Origin: Caballeronia concitans
GTDB taxonomy: Bacteria; Pseudomonadota; Gammaproteobacteria; Burkholderiales; Burkholderiaceae
Direction of reading: 5' to 3'
Assembly (NCBI RefSeq): GCF_001544615.1
Contig: NZ_FCNV02000003.1
Location: 62,001 to 126,000, forward strand
DNA: 64,000 nucleotides
Shown in pieces: positions 27,110 through 36,240 of the stretch (position 1 is the stretch's first letter; the number at the start of each line of letters is the position of its first letter). Below the pieces are notes generated by a model. That model was given only the letters and a program-made list of their open reading frames with translations, was not told the origin of the DNA and did not search any database. Position numbers and translations under genes: made by a program.

Positions 27110-28945
27110 CTATTTCACGACGAATTCGATTCGACGATTCGCAAAACGTCCGCTCTCGGTTTCATTGTCGGCGACCGGGTTGGCGTCGCCATAACCGGTT
27201 GCCGTGAGCGACTCGGGCGGCACGCCGTTCTTGACCAGGAAGGCCCGAATGGCCGAGGCGCGCTCCTTCGACATTTCCATCTTGGCCGGCGCGGTGCCGG
27301 TGCCGTCCGAATAACCGGCGACATCGAGCTTCACCATCGAGCCCTTCGCCGCGCAGTTCTTCAGCAGTTGCGCGGTTTCGCCGAGCGTTGCGTAGGCGCC
27401 TTGCGGCACCGTGGCGCTCGAGCGCGCGAAGTTGACCACCTGCAGGTCCAGCACCTTCGTGAGCTTGTCGCCGGAGCAGGCGTCGTCGGAGGCGAGCAGC
27501 GACTTCATCGCGCCGCGAAACGACTGCGTTGCGCTGGCGACGGCGTTGTCCACATCGAAGGAACTGACCTGGAACATGCCGCCGAGCGCGTTCTTCAGGC
27601 GCTCGCTCCAGCCGAGCTTCGCGTCGGCGGCGGCGCCGCTCAGTTCCACCTTCGAGCCGGTCAGTTTCGCTTCGGCACCCGGCACCGCCATCAGCGGCGT
27701 GAGGTCCTTCAGACGCGAAAGCCACGTAGCCGGACGCGTCGCGGGAATCACCGAAACGTTCGCGCTATAGCCGTTGCTGAAACGGCGGTTGAGCGCGTCG
27801 ATCAAATGCTGCTTTTCGGCGTCCGTGCCGACGGTAGCCTGCACGGAGGGAACGCCGCCCTCGCTGACGTTGAACACGAGGCGCGCATCTTTCCAGTCCG
27901 CGGTCGATGCCGTCGTTGCAGCTGATGAGGCCGGCGCGGCGCTCGATGCCGGTTCGGTGCTCGACGCCGAAGCGGGCGCGGAAGCCTGGACAGGCGCCGA
28001 TGCGCCGTCGTTGAAACCCGCAACCGGCGCCGCCTGGCCGACGGTCGTGACCGGCGTGCTGACGCTCGAATTGAGATCGACGCTGTCTTTGTGCGTGAAG
28101 CCGCGGTAATAGACGAGCGCGAGGATGGCCGCGAGCGCCGCGAACAGCAGCCAGACCCATTTGTTCGAACGCTTCGGCGCGGGCTGGCGCGGACGCGCGC
28201 GCATGGGTGCTTGGGTGGCCACAGCCGGCACAGGCTGAATAGCGGGCGGCGGCATGACCGGAGCGACACGTTGTGGCGCGTTCGCCGGCGCATAACCGCC
28301 GACGGCGGCAGCCGGAGAAGCCGCGACCGCTGCTTCTTCCGGCGCTTCCAGCATGGAACCGACGGAGTCGAGCCGCGCGCCGATGCTGCTCACGAAACCA
28401 TCGACGTTGCCGAGTCCGAGCGCGCCCGCGACGCCATGCGAGAGCGAAGCGCGCATCTCGCCGATCTGGTCGCGCAACACGCCCGGCAGATTGAACACCG
28501 TCGCCTGCGCAAGCAGGAAGTGATGCTTGAGAATGCCGAACAGCACGGCGGCCAGCATGCCCGAGAGCGCCGACGTCGCCTGCACGGGCACGCCGGTTTC
28601 CGCCGACACGGCGTCCGTCAGGGCGTCGATGCGCTGGCCCGTGGCGCGCGCGGCGAGCGAATGACCGGAGGCTTCTAGATGCTTGAGGCCCGCCGTCGTC
28701 GTGATGACGTTCCCTAACTGTTCGACGACGAACGCGTTCGCCTCGGGCGACATGATGACGGAATACACGGACCGCGCGCCGTCAGCGATTGCCGAGCGAT
28801 CCATGATCGACGCCACTAGCCCGGGAGCCGCCCGCGCGGCCAGTTGCTGCACGATCTGCGCGGGAATGCCGAACTTCTGCGACAGCTGTTCCGCGATCTC
28901 GCTCGAGATCGCGAGCTTGACCGCGTGAACCAGATTAATACTCAT
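27110..28945 (-). CDS. DUF937-like / OmpA-domain chimeric envelope protein
   Basis: 611 aa. Residues 1-200 are helical and resemble the DUF937 (YidB-like) group (EIAEQLSQKFGIPAQIVQQLAA; SALSGMLAAVLFGILKHH). A Pro-rich, basic stretch leads to one TM helix (WVWLLFAALAAILALVYY, about 265-285). A Ser/Ala/Pro-rich linker with about 50 small residues follows, then a BON-like region (about 350-450) and a C-terminal OmpA domain (about 490-611: VNFARSSATVP, DVAGYSDGTG, RFANRRIEFVVK). With no signal peptide, the N-terminal 260 residues should be cytoplasmic and the OmpA part periplasmic, bound to peptidoglycan. Confidence 0.8.
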   Translation of the reverse strand: MSINLVHAVKLAISSEIAEQLSQKFGIPAQIVQQLAARAAPGLVASIMDRSAIADGARSVYSVIMSPEANAFVVEQLGNVITTTAGLKHLEASGHSLAARATGQRIDALTDAVSAETGVPVQATSALSGMLAAVLFGILKHHFLLAQATVFNLPGVLRDQIGEMRASLSHGVAGALGLGNVDGFVSSIGARLDSVGSMLEAPEEAAVAASPAAAVGGYAPANAPQRVAPVMPPPAIQPVPAVATQAPMRARPRQPAPKRSNKWVWLLFAALAAILALVYYRGFTHKDSVDLNSSVSTPVTTVGQAAPVAGFNDGASAPVQASAPASASSTEPASSAAPASSAATTASTADWKDARLVFNVSEGGVPSVQATVGTDAEKQHLIDALNRRFSNGYSANVSVIPATRPATWLSRLKDLTPLMAVPGAEAKLTGSKVELSGAAADAKLGWSERLKNALGGMFQVSSFDVDNAVASATQSFRGAMKSLLASDDACSGDKLTKVLDLQVVNFARSSATVPQGAYATLGETAQLLKNCAAKGSMVKLDVAGYSDGTGTAPAKMEMSKERASAIRAFLVKNGVPPESLTATGYGDANPVADNETESGRFANRRIEFVVK

Positions 28946-28987
28946 CGACTGCTATCCTTTTACTGAGACGCCAGACGCGGGCGCAAT

Positions 28988-29034
28988 GACGCGTGCATTC
29001 TATATGTGCAGGTATCCTGAAAAGACGCGTGCAT
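28988..29034. repeat. Pair of 11-bp direct repeats upstream of the OmpA-chimera gene
   Basis: GACGCGTGCAT occurs at 28988 and 29024, each followed by an AT-rich stretch (TCTATATG and ATTTCTTT). The 36-bp period is near 3.5 helical turns. A regulator site is possible; no regulator gene is adjacent. Confidence 0.5.
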
Positions 29035-29107
29035 ATTTCTTTACACAAGTGCCGTCTGCGCGCCACTCGATCGAGGATGGCGCGGCATGCGCTTGACAGC
29101 GCCCGTG

Positions 29108-29371
29108 TCAGTGCGGGCGCGAAGAATCCGAGAACAGGCGGGCGAAGCGCCGGGCGGCTGCTGCGAGCCAGCACGGCTCGATGCGGTTTTCCGCGCTGCA
29201 GGCCGGGCGTTCTGCGAGTGACACCACGGAGCGTGGCGGAATGAACCTGCGATACGATGCGTCGAGCGGCGACGTCCAGGCGCACGAGCGGCAATCGTGC
29301 TTCGCGCAGGTATTGCAGGGAGGTTGATCGCGATACATGGAAAGGTCCAGATTCGGGTACCTGTGCATCAT
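29108..29371 (-). CDS. Possible small cysteine-rich protein
   Basis: 87 aa. A C-x2-C-x4-C-x2-C cluster (CNTCAKHDCRSC, residues 19-30) looks like a small metal site, and codon use is fairly host-like. Against it: no ribosome-binding site before the ATG pair and an arginine-rich tail. I would keep it only as a candidate. Confidence 0.3.
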   Translation of the reverse strand: MMHRYPNLDLSMYRDQPPCNTCAKHDCRSCAWTSPLDASYRRFIPPRSVVSLAERPACSAENRIEPCWLAAAARRFARLFSDSSRPH

Positions 29372-29509
29372 GTGCGATTCTGTAACGATTGACGATCAGA
29401 CGGTTCCGAAGGACTCCGAGAACTGCCGTGAAAAGCGGCAAGAAACACTCGGATAGCCATTCGGCCGATGGATGAGCGAAACAGATGGCGAAACAATAAG
29501 GAGATGCAA

Positions 29510-29806
29510 ATGCACTATTTATTGATCTACGAACTGGCTTCCGACTATCTGGAGCGCCGGGCGCAATTCCGCGACGAACACCTGAAGCTGGCGTGGAGCG
29601 CCGTCGAACGCGGCGATATCGTGCTTGCGGGCGCGCTGGACAGCCCCGCCGACCGCGCGATGCTGCTCTTCGAGGGCGATTCTCCCGCCGCCGCCGAGGC
29701 GTTCGCGAAAGCCGATCCGTATGTGACGAACAAGCTCGTCGAACGCTGGGAAGTGCGCAAATGGAACACGGTGGTGGGCGAGGACGCCGCCACGCCCGTC
29801 CGCTAG
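29510..29806 (+). CDS. YciI-family protein
   Basis: 98 aa from ATG 29510, with AAGGAG 6 nt upstream. Ferredoxin-like fold of the YCII/EthD superfamily: MHYLLIYELASDYLERRAQFRDEHLKLA with the conserved R-x2-HL histidine, GDIVLAGALDSPAD, LLFEGDSPAAAEAFAKADPYV, then VVERWEVRKWNTVVG-like end. Function in the family is poorly defined. Convergent with the LysR gene. Confidence 0.92.
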   Translation: MHYLLIYELASDYLERRAQFRDEHLKLAWSAVERGDIVLAGALDSPADRAMLLFEGDSPAAAEAFAKADPYVTNKLVERWEVRKWNTVVGEDAATPVR

Positions 29807-29811
29807 ACGCG

Positions 29812-30795
29812 TCACGCGCCGGCGGTTTCTTCCGAGCGCTGGTCGTCGGAGCGCCGCCGCGCTGCGCGGTAGAGACTCGTGAGCGTATCGTCGACTTGCT
29901 GCGAACGCTCGAACAGCGCAGCGAGCCAGTCGACGAAAGCCGAGACGCGCGGCGTCGCCTGCCGGCTCTTCAGAAACGCAACCGACACCTTCAGCGGCGG
30001 CGATTTCCACTCCGGCAGCACTTCCCGCAGTTGCCCCGAGCGCAAGTACGGCTGCGCCGCGATCCGCAGCGGCTGAATCAGCCCGAGACCTTCGAGACCG
30101 CACGCCAGATACGCGTGCTCGTCGGCGACCTGCACGAAGCCGCGCATGCTCATCGTGTAGGGCTTGCCGTTCACGTCGAATTCGAAGTCGGCGGGGCGGC
30201 CGCTTTTCTCGGGCAGGCAGTTCACCGCGACGTGCCGCGCAAGCTCGTCGAGACTCGCGGGCGTGCCGTGCTTGTCCAGATACGCGGGGCTCGCGCACGT
30301 GACCTGTTCCAGCATCCCGAGCCGCCGCGCGATCAGCCCGGAATCCGGCAGTTCGCCGAGCTGCACGCTGCAATCCACCCCTTCGCCGACGAGATCGACG
30401 TTACGCATGCCGATACCGATCGACAGCTCGATCTGCGGATAGCGCGCGTGAAACTCCGGCAGCGCGGGCACGACGATCGACGTCGCCACCGCATCCGGCA
30501 TCTCGACGCGCAGCCGTCCGCGCAGCCGCTCTTCGCCCGCGGCGAAGCCGGAGTCGAGCTCGTCGATGTCGGCGAGAATCTGCGCGCAGCGCTCGTAATA
30601 GGCGGCGCCGTCGACGGTGAGATTGAGACGCCGCGTCGTGCGTGCGAGCAGTTGCACGCCGACGAGCGCTTCGAGTTGTTGCACGGTCGTCGAAACACTC
30701 GCGCGCGGCATGCCGAGCGATTCGGCGGCGCGCGTGAAGCTGTTCGTATCGACGACACGCGTAAAGACACGCATGGCATGGACGCGATCGATCAC
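29812..30795 (-). CDS. LysR-family transcriptional regulator
   Basis: 327 aa. N-terminal HTH (about 2-60): VHAMRVFTRVVDTNSFTRAAESLGMPRASVS, of the CrgA/DmlR-like branch in which a target is often divergent. Effector domain follows, with an LPEKSGRPADFEFDVNGK segment typical of that branch. The C-terminal 25 residues are basic and low complexity. No divergent target gene is obvious; the neighbour upstream is the mechanosensitive channel gene on the same strand. Confidence 0.9.
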   Translation of the reverse strand: MIDRVHAMRVFTRVVDTNSFTRAAESLGMPRASVSTTVQQLEALVGVQLLARTTRRLNLTVDGAAYYERCAQILADIDELDSGFAAGEERLRGRLRVEMPDAVATSIVVPALPEFHARYPQIELSIGIGMRNVDLVGEGVDCSVQLGELPDSGLIARRLGMLEQVTCASPAYLDKHGTPASLDELARHVAVNCLPEKSGRPADFEFDVNGKPYTMSMRGFVQVADEHAYLACGLEGLGLIQPLRIAAQPYLRSGQLREVLPEWKSPPLKVSVAFLKSRQATPRVSAFVDWLAALFERSQQVDDTLTSLYRAARRRSDDQRSEETAGA

Positions 30796-30927
30796 GATGA
30801 GTTTTCCTTGTTCCCGATGACTGGCGATGCGCAGGGCGCACCGGCGATGACATCATCGTAAGGACCGGACCGGCATCCGTGAATACACAAAAATCGACGA
30901 TTCTTGCCTGATTCTTCCGCGTGGAAA

Positions 30928-32193
30928 TCAGAGCGTCGGCATTTCGCCGCGCAGCCGTCCGGCGACGCCCGAGAAGTCCGTGCCCGAAGGCGCCTGATAA
31001 AGCCGCAGGCCCATTTCGGGAAGAATGGACAGCAGATGGTCGAACACGTCGCCCTGAATGCGCTCGTATTGCGTCCACGCGGTGGTCGCGGTGAAGCAGT
31101 AGACCTCGATCGGAATGCCTTGCGAATCAGGCTCCAGCATGCGGACCATGATCGCCATGTCCTGCCTTATCTCCGGATGATGCTGAAGGTACGCGAGCCC
31201 GTACGCGCGGAACGTGCCGATGTTTGTCAGCCGCCGACGATTCGCCGGCTCGGCGGCCAGTTCGCCCAGATTGCGGTTGGCCTGTTCCACTTCCGTCTGT
31301 TTCTGTTCGAGATAATCGTGCAGCAGGCGAAAGCGCAGCATGCGCTCGGTCTCTTCATCGGTGAGAAAACGCACGCATTGCGCGTCGATGCGCATCGTCC
31401 GCTTGATGCGCCTTCCGCCCGATTCGAACATGTGCCGATAGTTGCGATAGCTCTCCGAAAAGAGCTTGTACGTGGGCACCGTCGTGACGGTGTTGTCCCA
31501 GTTCTGCACCTTGACCGTATGCAGTGCGATGTCCTTCACCGCGCCGTCGGCGAGCGCTTGCGGCATCTCGATCCAGTCGCCGATGCGCAGCATGTCGTTC
31601 GACGTGAGCTGCGTGCTCGCGACGAGCGACAGCAGCGTGTCCTTGAACACGAGCAGCAGCACGGCGGACAGCGCGCCTAAGCCGGAGAGCATCCAGAGCG
31701 GCGAGCGGTCGATGAGAATCGACAGCACCAGCACACCGCACACCAGCGCGAGCGCAAGCTTGCCGATCTGGATATAGCCCTTGATCGAGCGCGTCTGCGC
31801 TTCCTTGCTCGCGGCATAGACGTCCTGCCAGGCCGAAAGCGCGCTGCCTGTCGCGAGAAACACGCAGATCCACGCGGCGCCGTGCGCGATGCGTTCGATT
31901 GGAACCGCCCATCGCCCGATATGCGGCACTTCTCCGATGCCGAGCGCGACCACGGCAAAAGGCGCCGCGTACCAGAGCCGGTGATACGCGCGATGCCGGA
32001 TGAACGCCTGATCCCACGCCGAGTGCCCGGCGAGCACGAGCAGCCGGTGCGCGATGCGCAGCAGCACGCGCGCGATGATCCACTGCACGAACTCCGCGAC
32101 GATGACGAGCGCGGCCAGTCCCACGATGAATTGCGCCCACGGCTGCGTGGGAAGATGCTGCGAAACGGCGCCGGGAAGAAAGTCGAAGTTCAT
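30928..32193 (-). CDS. Mechanosensitive channel, YbdG (MscM)-type
   Basis: 421 aa. Four to five N-terminal TM helices (about 20-165), then the MscS-type pore helix and beta domain (LGALSAVLLLVFKDTLLSLVAS; DMLRIGDWIEMPQALADGAVKDIALHTVKVQNWDNTVTTVPTYKLFSES). The RIKRTMRIDAQCVRFLTDEETERMLRFRLLHDYLEQK stretch is characteristic of YbdG and not of MscS. Inner membrane; releases solutes on osmotic downshift. Confidence 0.92.
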   Translation of the reverse strand: MNFDFLPGAVSQHLPTQPWAQFIVGLAALVIVAEFVQWIIARVLLRIAHRLLVLAGHSAWDQAFIRHRAYHRLWYAAPFAVVALGIGEVPHIGRWAVPIERIAHGAAWICVFLATGSALSAWQDVYAASKEAQTRSIKGYIQIGKLALALVCGVLVLSILIDRSPLWMLSGLGALSAVLLLVFKDTLLSLVASTQLTSNDMLRIGDWIEMPQALADGAVKDIALHTVKVQNWDNTVTTVPTYKLFSESYRNYRHMFESGGRRIKRTMRIDAQCVRFLTDEETERMLRFRLLHDYLEQKQTEVEQANRNLGELAAEPANRRRLTNIGTFRAYGLAYLQHHPEIRQDMAIMVRMLEPDSQGIPIEVYCFTATTAWTQYERIQGDVFDHLLSILPEMGLRLYQAPSGTDFSGVAGRLRGEMPTL

Positions 32194-32371
32194 GCGTGGA
32201 TGTGAGCGCGGAAAACGATGCGTCCCGTATTGTGCATGAAGGTGCGGCGAGCAATGGGCGCGGCGCGCGGCGTTATCGAAAACCCCAGTTCGATGAAAAT
32301 GAATTTTTTTCGGCGGCGGTTTTGGGTAAACATGCTTTCATTGCGACTTCCGACGAGCGTGCCGCCGCGTC
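32194..32371. promoter_or_regulatory. Control region of the RpiR-peptide cluster
   Basis: 178 bp between divergent genes. It contains an AT-rich inverted element GAAAAT-GA-ATTTTTTTC near 32295-32311, the sort of AAA/TTT palindrome reported for RpiR regulators. Candidate operator and promoter of the cluster that follows. Confidence 0.35.
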
Positions 32372-33325
32372 ATGTCCCGCCGTTCCCCGGTCCTACCGCC
32401 GATCAGCGCCGATGAATCGATTTCGGCGCGCATCGCCGCCGCCATGCCGATGCTCACGCCGATTCATCAGCGCATGGGCGCGTTCGTGACGGCCAATCTG
32501 TTTCGCTCGGCGACGATGCGCATCGACGAATTCGCCGCTGCGGTCGGCGCGTCGATCGCGACGGCGAACCGCTTCGCGCGGGCGCTCGGCTTCTCGGGCT
32601 ATCCGGCGTTCCGCGATGCGCTCGTGCGCGGCTTCGAAGCGACCATCGCGCCGGTCGAACGGCTGCGCTCGTCGGTTCAGACGCCCGCGAACGGCGCACA
32701 GGTGTTCGAGGCGTCGCTGGATCAGGCGGCGTCGAACGTGCGGCTCGCGCAGACATCGGTCGATGCCGCGAAGGCCGACGCGCTCGTCGACGCCATTCTC
32801 AACGCGCAGCGCGTGTTCGTGCTCGGCTACGGCGCGAGCGCGTTTCTCGCGGGCCTGATGGAGCACGGCCTCACGCCGTATTGCGCGAACGTGCAGTCGC
32901 TGGCACTGGGCGGCGGGCCGTCGCATGCGGCGCGGCGGCTCTTCACCGCGACGCGCGATGATCTGCTCGTCGCGATTGCGTTTCCGCGTTATGTCGACGA
33001 CACCATCACGCTCGCGCGACAGGCTCGCGAACATGGCGTGCGCGTCGTCGCGCTGACCGACAGCGCCGCGTCGCCGCTCGTGCGCTTTGCGGATCTCGTG
33101 CTCACGATCCGCGCCGAACGCAGGCTCGCCGCGAATTGCGATACGGCCGTGCTCGCGGTCATCGAAGCGCTGTGCGATGCGGTTGCGCATCGCGCGAAAC
33201 GGTCGGTGGAAGCGGCGTCCGGGCTCGCGGAATTCGTGCTGCCGTGGCTCGCCGCGCCGTCCGCCGTGCATGGCGCGAGCGCATCTTCCAAACGACAACT
33301 TCAAACGGAGCCGCGCGAAACATGA
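32372..33325 (+). CDS. MurR/RpiR-family regulator
   Basis: 317 aa. N-terminal RpiR-type HTH (about 20-90: QRMGAFVTANLFRSATMRIDEFAAAVGASIATANRFARALGF) and a C-terminal SIS sugar-isomerase domain (about 135-270: RVFVLGYGASAFLAGLMEHGL, VAIAFPRYVDDTITLARQAREHG). The SIS domain usually binds a phosphorylated sugar such as a MurNAc or glucosamine derivative. It is first in the peptide-utilisation run and overlaps the next start by 4 bp, so it is probably the cluster's local regulator. Confidence 0.9.
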   Translation: MSRRSPVLPPISADESISARIAAAMPMLTPIHQRMGAFVTANLFRSATMRIDEFAAAVGASIATANRFARALGFSGYPAFRDALVRGFEATIAPVERLRSSVQTPANGAQVFEASLDQAASNVRLAQTSVDAAKADALVDAILNAQRVFVLGYGASAFLAGLMEHGLTPYCANVQSLALGGGPSHAARRLFTATRDDLLVAIAFPRYVDDTITLARQAREHGVRVVALTDSAASPLVRFADLVLTIRAERRLAANCDTAVLAVIEALCDAVAHRAKRSVEAASGLAEFVLPWLAAPSAVHGASASSKRQLQTEPRET

Positions 33326-34290
33326 GCGCCATTCCAGTCATCGCCATTCACGGCGGCGCGGGAACCATCCTGCGCTCGGCCATGAACCCCGAGACCGAAG
33401 CGCGCTATCACGCGGCGCTGGCCGACGTGCTGCGCGCGGGCGAACGCATTCTCGCCGATGGCGGCAGCGCGCTCGATGCCGTCACCGAAGCCGTGCGCCT
33501 GCTCGAAGACTGTCCGCTTTTCAACGCGGGCCACGGCGCGGTGTTCACGGCGGCGGGCACGCATGAACTCGACGCATCGATCATGGACGGCGCGACGCTG
33601 GACGCCGGCGCGATCAGCTGCGTGACGCGCCTGAAGAACCCGGTGCTGACCGCGCGCCGCGTGCTGGACGTGAGCGAGCACGTGATGTTCACCGGCGAAG
33701 GCGCGGAAGCGTTCGCGCTGGAACATGGACTCGATTTCGTGGAGCCGTCGTACTTTCATACCGATGCGCGCTATCAGCAATGGCTGAAGGCGCGCGGCAC
33801 GTCGCGCACGCTGCTGGATCACGATGCGGCGTCGCAGGCGGCGGGCGAAGACGATGTGATCGATCCGACAAAGAAGTTCGGCACGGTGGGCGCCGTGGCG
33901 CTCGATGCGAACGGTCATCTGGCCGCCGCGACATCGACGGGCGGCGTCACGAACAAGCAGGCCGGGCGCGTAGGCGATGCACCGCTGATCGGCGCGGGCT
34001 GTTATGCGAACGATGCGACCTGCGCCGTTTCGACGACCGGCACGGGCGAGATGTTCATCCGCATGCTCGCTGCTTACGACGTGTCCGCGCAGATGGAGTA
34101 TCGCGGGCTGACGCTGGAAGACGCCGCGCGCGATGTCGTGATGAACAAGCTGCCGCGCATCGAGGGACGCGGCGGTCTCGTCGCCGTCGATGGGAAGGGC
34201 AACGTCACGCTGCCGTTCAATACGGAGGGCATGTATCGCGGCTACGCGCGCGTGGGTGAACAACCCGTCACGGCGATCTACCGCTCATGA
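33322..34290 (+). CDS. iaaA: Isoaspartyl peptidase / L-asparaginase (Ntn hydrolase)
   Basis: 322 aa from ATG 33322, overlapping the RpiR stop by 4 bp. Plant-type asparaginase family: AIHGGAGTI start, [41 protein letters not shown], then the self-cleavage site before T188 in [11 protein letters not shown]. After cleavage T188 is the nucleophile. Cleaves isoaspartyl (beta-aspartyl) dipeptides and asparagine. In E. coli iaaA precedes gsiABCD, the same order as here. Confidence 0.95.
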   Translation: MSAIPVIAIHGGAGTILRSAMNPETEARYHAALADVLRAGERILADGGSALDAVTEAVRLLEDCPLFNAGHGAVFTAAGTHELDASIMDGATLDAGAISCVTRLKNPVLTARRVLDVSEHVMFTGEGAEAFALEHGLDFVEPSYFHTDARYQQWLKARGTSRTLLDHDAASQAAGEDDVIDPTKKFGTVGAVALDANGHLAAATSTGGVTNKQAGRVGDAPLIGAGCYANDATCAVSTTGTGEMFIRMLAAYDVSAQMEYRGLTLEDAARDVVMNKLPRIEGRGGLVAVDGKGNVTLPFNTEGMYRGYARVGEQPVTAIYRS

Positions 34291-36188
34291 CCACGACGCC
34301 TAACATGCCTGATTCACGCGTGATCGACGTGCGCGATCTGTCGGTCACGTTCCGATCGCGCTCGCGGACCGTCGAAGCCGTGCGCGGCATCTCGTTCGCG
34401 GTGGACCGCGGCGAGACGCTCGCGATCGTCGGCGAATCGGGATCGGGCAAGTCGGTGACCTCGCTTGCGCTGATGCGACTCGTCGAGCACGGCGGCGGCG
34501 CGATCGCGTCGGGCAGCATCGCGTTCCGGCGACGCAACGGGAACGTGCTCGATCTTGCGCGCGCGTCGTCCGCGACGATGCGAACCGTGCGCGGCGCGGA
34601 CATCGCGATGATCTTTCAGGAGCCGATGACATCGCTCAATCCGGTCTTCACCGTGGGCGATCAGATTGCGGAAGCCATCTCCCTGCATCAGGGCAAGAGC
34701 CATTCGGAAGCGCGTCAGGAAGTCTTGCGTCTGCTCGACCTCGTGCGCATTCCCGAAGCGCGACGCGTGTTCGCGCGCTATCCGCATCAGCTTTCCGGCG
34801 GCATGCGTCAGCGCGTGATGATCGCGATGGCGCTTTCATGCAAGCCCGCGCTTCTGATCGCCGACGAGCCGACGACCGCGCTCGACGTGACCATTCAGGC
34901 GCAGATCCTGCAACTCGTGCGCGGCCTGCAGGATGAAATGAACATGGGCGTGATCTTCATCACGCACGACATGGGCGTGGTTGCCGAAGTGGCGGATCGC
35001 GTGCTCGTGATGTATCGCGGGGAGAAGGTGGAGGAAGCGGCGTCCGATGATGTATTTCGGACGCCGAAGCATCCGTACACGCGCGCGCTGCTCGCCGCCG
35101 TGCCGACGCTCGGCGCGATGCAGGGCACCGATCGTCCCGCGAAGTTCCCGATCGTCGAAGTCGAGCCGGTGGATGCCGCGCCCGACGATGCGAGCGCGCT
35201 GCGGCCATCGGCGGCGGTGGAGCATCAGGTGCAGCCGGCCGTCGACGAAAGCAGTCCGCCCATTCTGCGCGTGCGCGATCTCGTCACGCGCTTTCCCGTG
35301 AAAACCGGGCTTTTCGGTCGCACGACCGCCGCGGTCCATGCGGTCGAACGCGTGAGCTTCGACTTGCGCCAGGGCGAAACGCTCGCGCTCGTCGGCGAAT
35401 CCGGCTGCGGAAAATCGACGACGGGACGTTCGCTATTGAGGCTCGTCGAAAGCCAGAGCGGTTCCATCGAATTCGACGGACGCGACATCAGCGCATTGCA
35501 CGGTCCCGAATTGCAGGCTTTGCGCCGCAATATCCAGTTCATTTTTCAGGACCCGTTCGCCTCGCTGAATCCGCGTCTCACGGTCGGATTCTCGGTGATG
35601 GAGCCGCTGCTCGTGCATGGCGTCGCGAGCGGAAAGGAAGCGCAGGCGCGCGTCGACTGGCTGCTCGATAAAGTCGGTTTGCCGCCGGAAGCCGCGCAGC
35701 GTTATCCGCATGAATTCTCCGGCGGACAGAGGCAGCGCATCGCGATTGCGCGAGCGCTTGCGTTGAATCCGAAGGTCGTCATCGCCGATGAATCCGTCTC
35801 CGCGCTCGATGTCTCCGTGCGCGCGCAGATCGTCAATCTCATGCTCGATCTGCAGCGCGAACTGGGCGTCGCGTATCTGTTCATCTCGCATGACATGGCG
35901 GTGGTGGAGCGCGTGAGCCATCGCGTCGCGGTGATGTATCTCGGGCAGATCGTCGAGATCGGGCCGCGCGCCGCCGTGTTCGAAGCGCCGCGTCATCCGT
36001 ACACGAGAAAGCTGATGAGCGCGGTGCCCATTGCCGATCCCGCGCGCCGTCATGCGAAGCGCATGCTTGCCGCTGATGAGATTCCGAGCCCCATACGCAA
36101 GCTCGGCGACGAGCCGATCGTCGCGAAGCTCGTCGCGGTCGGACCGGATCATTACGTCGCCGAACATCATGTCGGCGGGGCTTATTAG
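34287..36188 (+). CDS. gsiA: Peptide ABC transporter, dual ATP-binding subunit (GsiA-type)
   Basis: 633 aa with two full nucleotide-binding domains fused. First: Walker A GESGSGKS (about 50), signature LSGGMRQRV, Walker [13 protein letters not shown]. Second: Walker [12 protein letters not shown] (about 370), signature FSGGQRQRI, Walker [14 protein letters not shown] Pro/Ala-rich linker joins them near 280-325. Energises import of glutathione or other short peptides. Overlaps iaaA by 4 bp. Confidence 0.94.
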   Translation: MTTTPNMPDSRVIDVRDLSVTFRSRSRTVEAVRGISFAVDRGETLAIVGESGSGKSVTSLALMRLVEHGGGAIASGSIAFRRRNGNVLDLARASSATMRTVRGADIAMIFQEPMTSLNPVFTVGDQIAEAISLHQGKSHSEARQEVLRLLDLVRIPEARRVFARYPHQLSGGMRQRVMIAMALSCKPALLIADEPTTALDVTIQAQILQLVRGLQDEMNMGVIFITHDMGVVAEVADRVLVMYRGEKVEEAASDDVFRTPKHPYTRALLAAVPTLGAMQGTDRPAKFPIVEVEPVDAAPDDASALRPSAAVEHQVQPAVDESSPPILRVRDLVTRFPVKTGLFGRTTAAVHAVERVSFDLRQGETLALVGESGCGKSTTGRSLLRLVESQSGSIEFDGRDISALHGPELQALRRNIQFIFQDPFASLNPRLTVGFSVMEPLLVHGVASGKEAQARVDWLLDKVGLPPEAAQRYPHEFSGGQRQRIAIARALALNPKVVIADESVSALDVSVRAQIVNLMLDLQRELGVAYLFISHDMAVVERVSHRVAVMYLGQIVEIGPRAAVFEAPRHPYTRKLMSAVPIADPARRHAKRMLAADEIPSPIRKLGDEPIVAKLVAVGPDHYVAEHHVGGAY

Positions 36189-36240
36189 GTTTTCCAGAAG
36201 CACATCGTAGCGAACCATAAATCAAGCAAAGGAGTTCACG

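Larger units (their letters stand above)
28946..29509. other. 564-bp gap with direct repeats and one doubtful small ORF
   Basis: Between the OmpA-chimera gene (minus) and the YciI gene (plus). It holds an 11-bp direct repeat GACGCGTGCAT at 28988-28998 and 29024-29034, 36 bp apart, placed where the OmpA-chimera promoter should be, and a weak cysteine-rich ORF at 29108-29371. Nothing else stands out. Confidence 0.5.
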
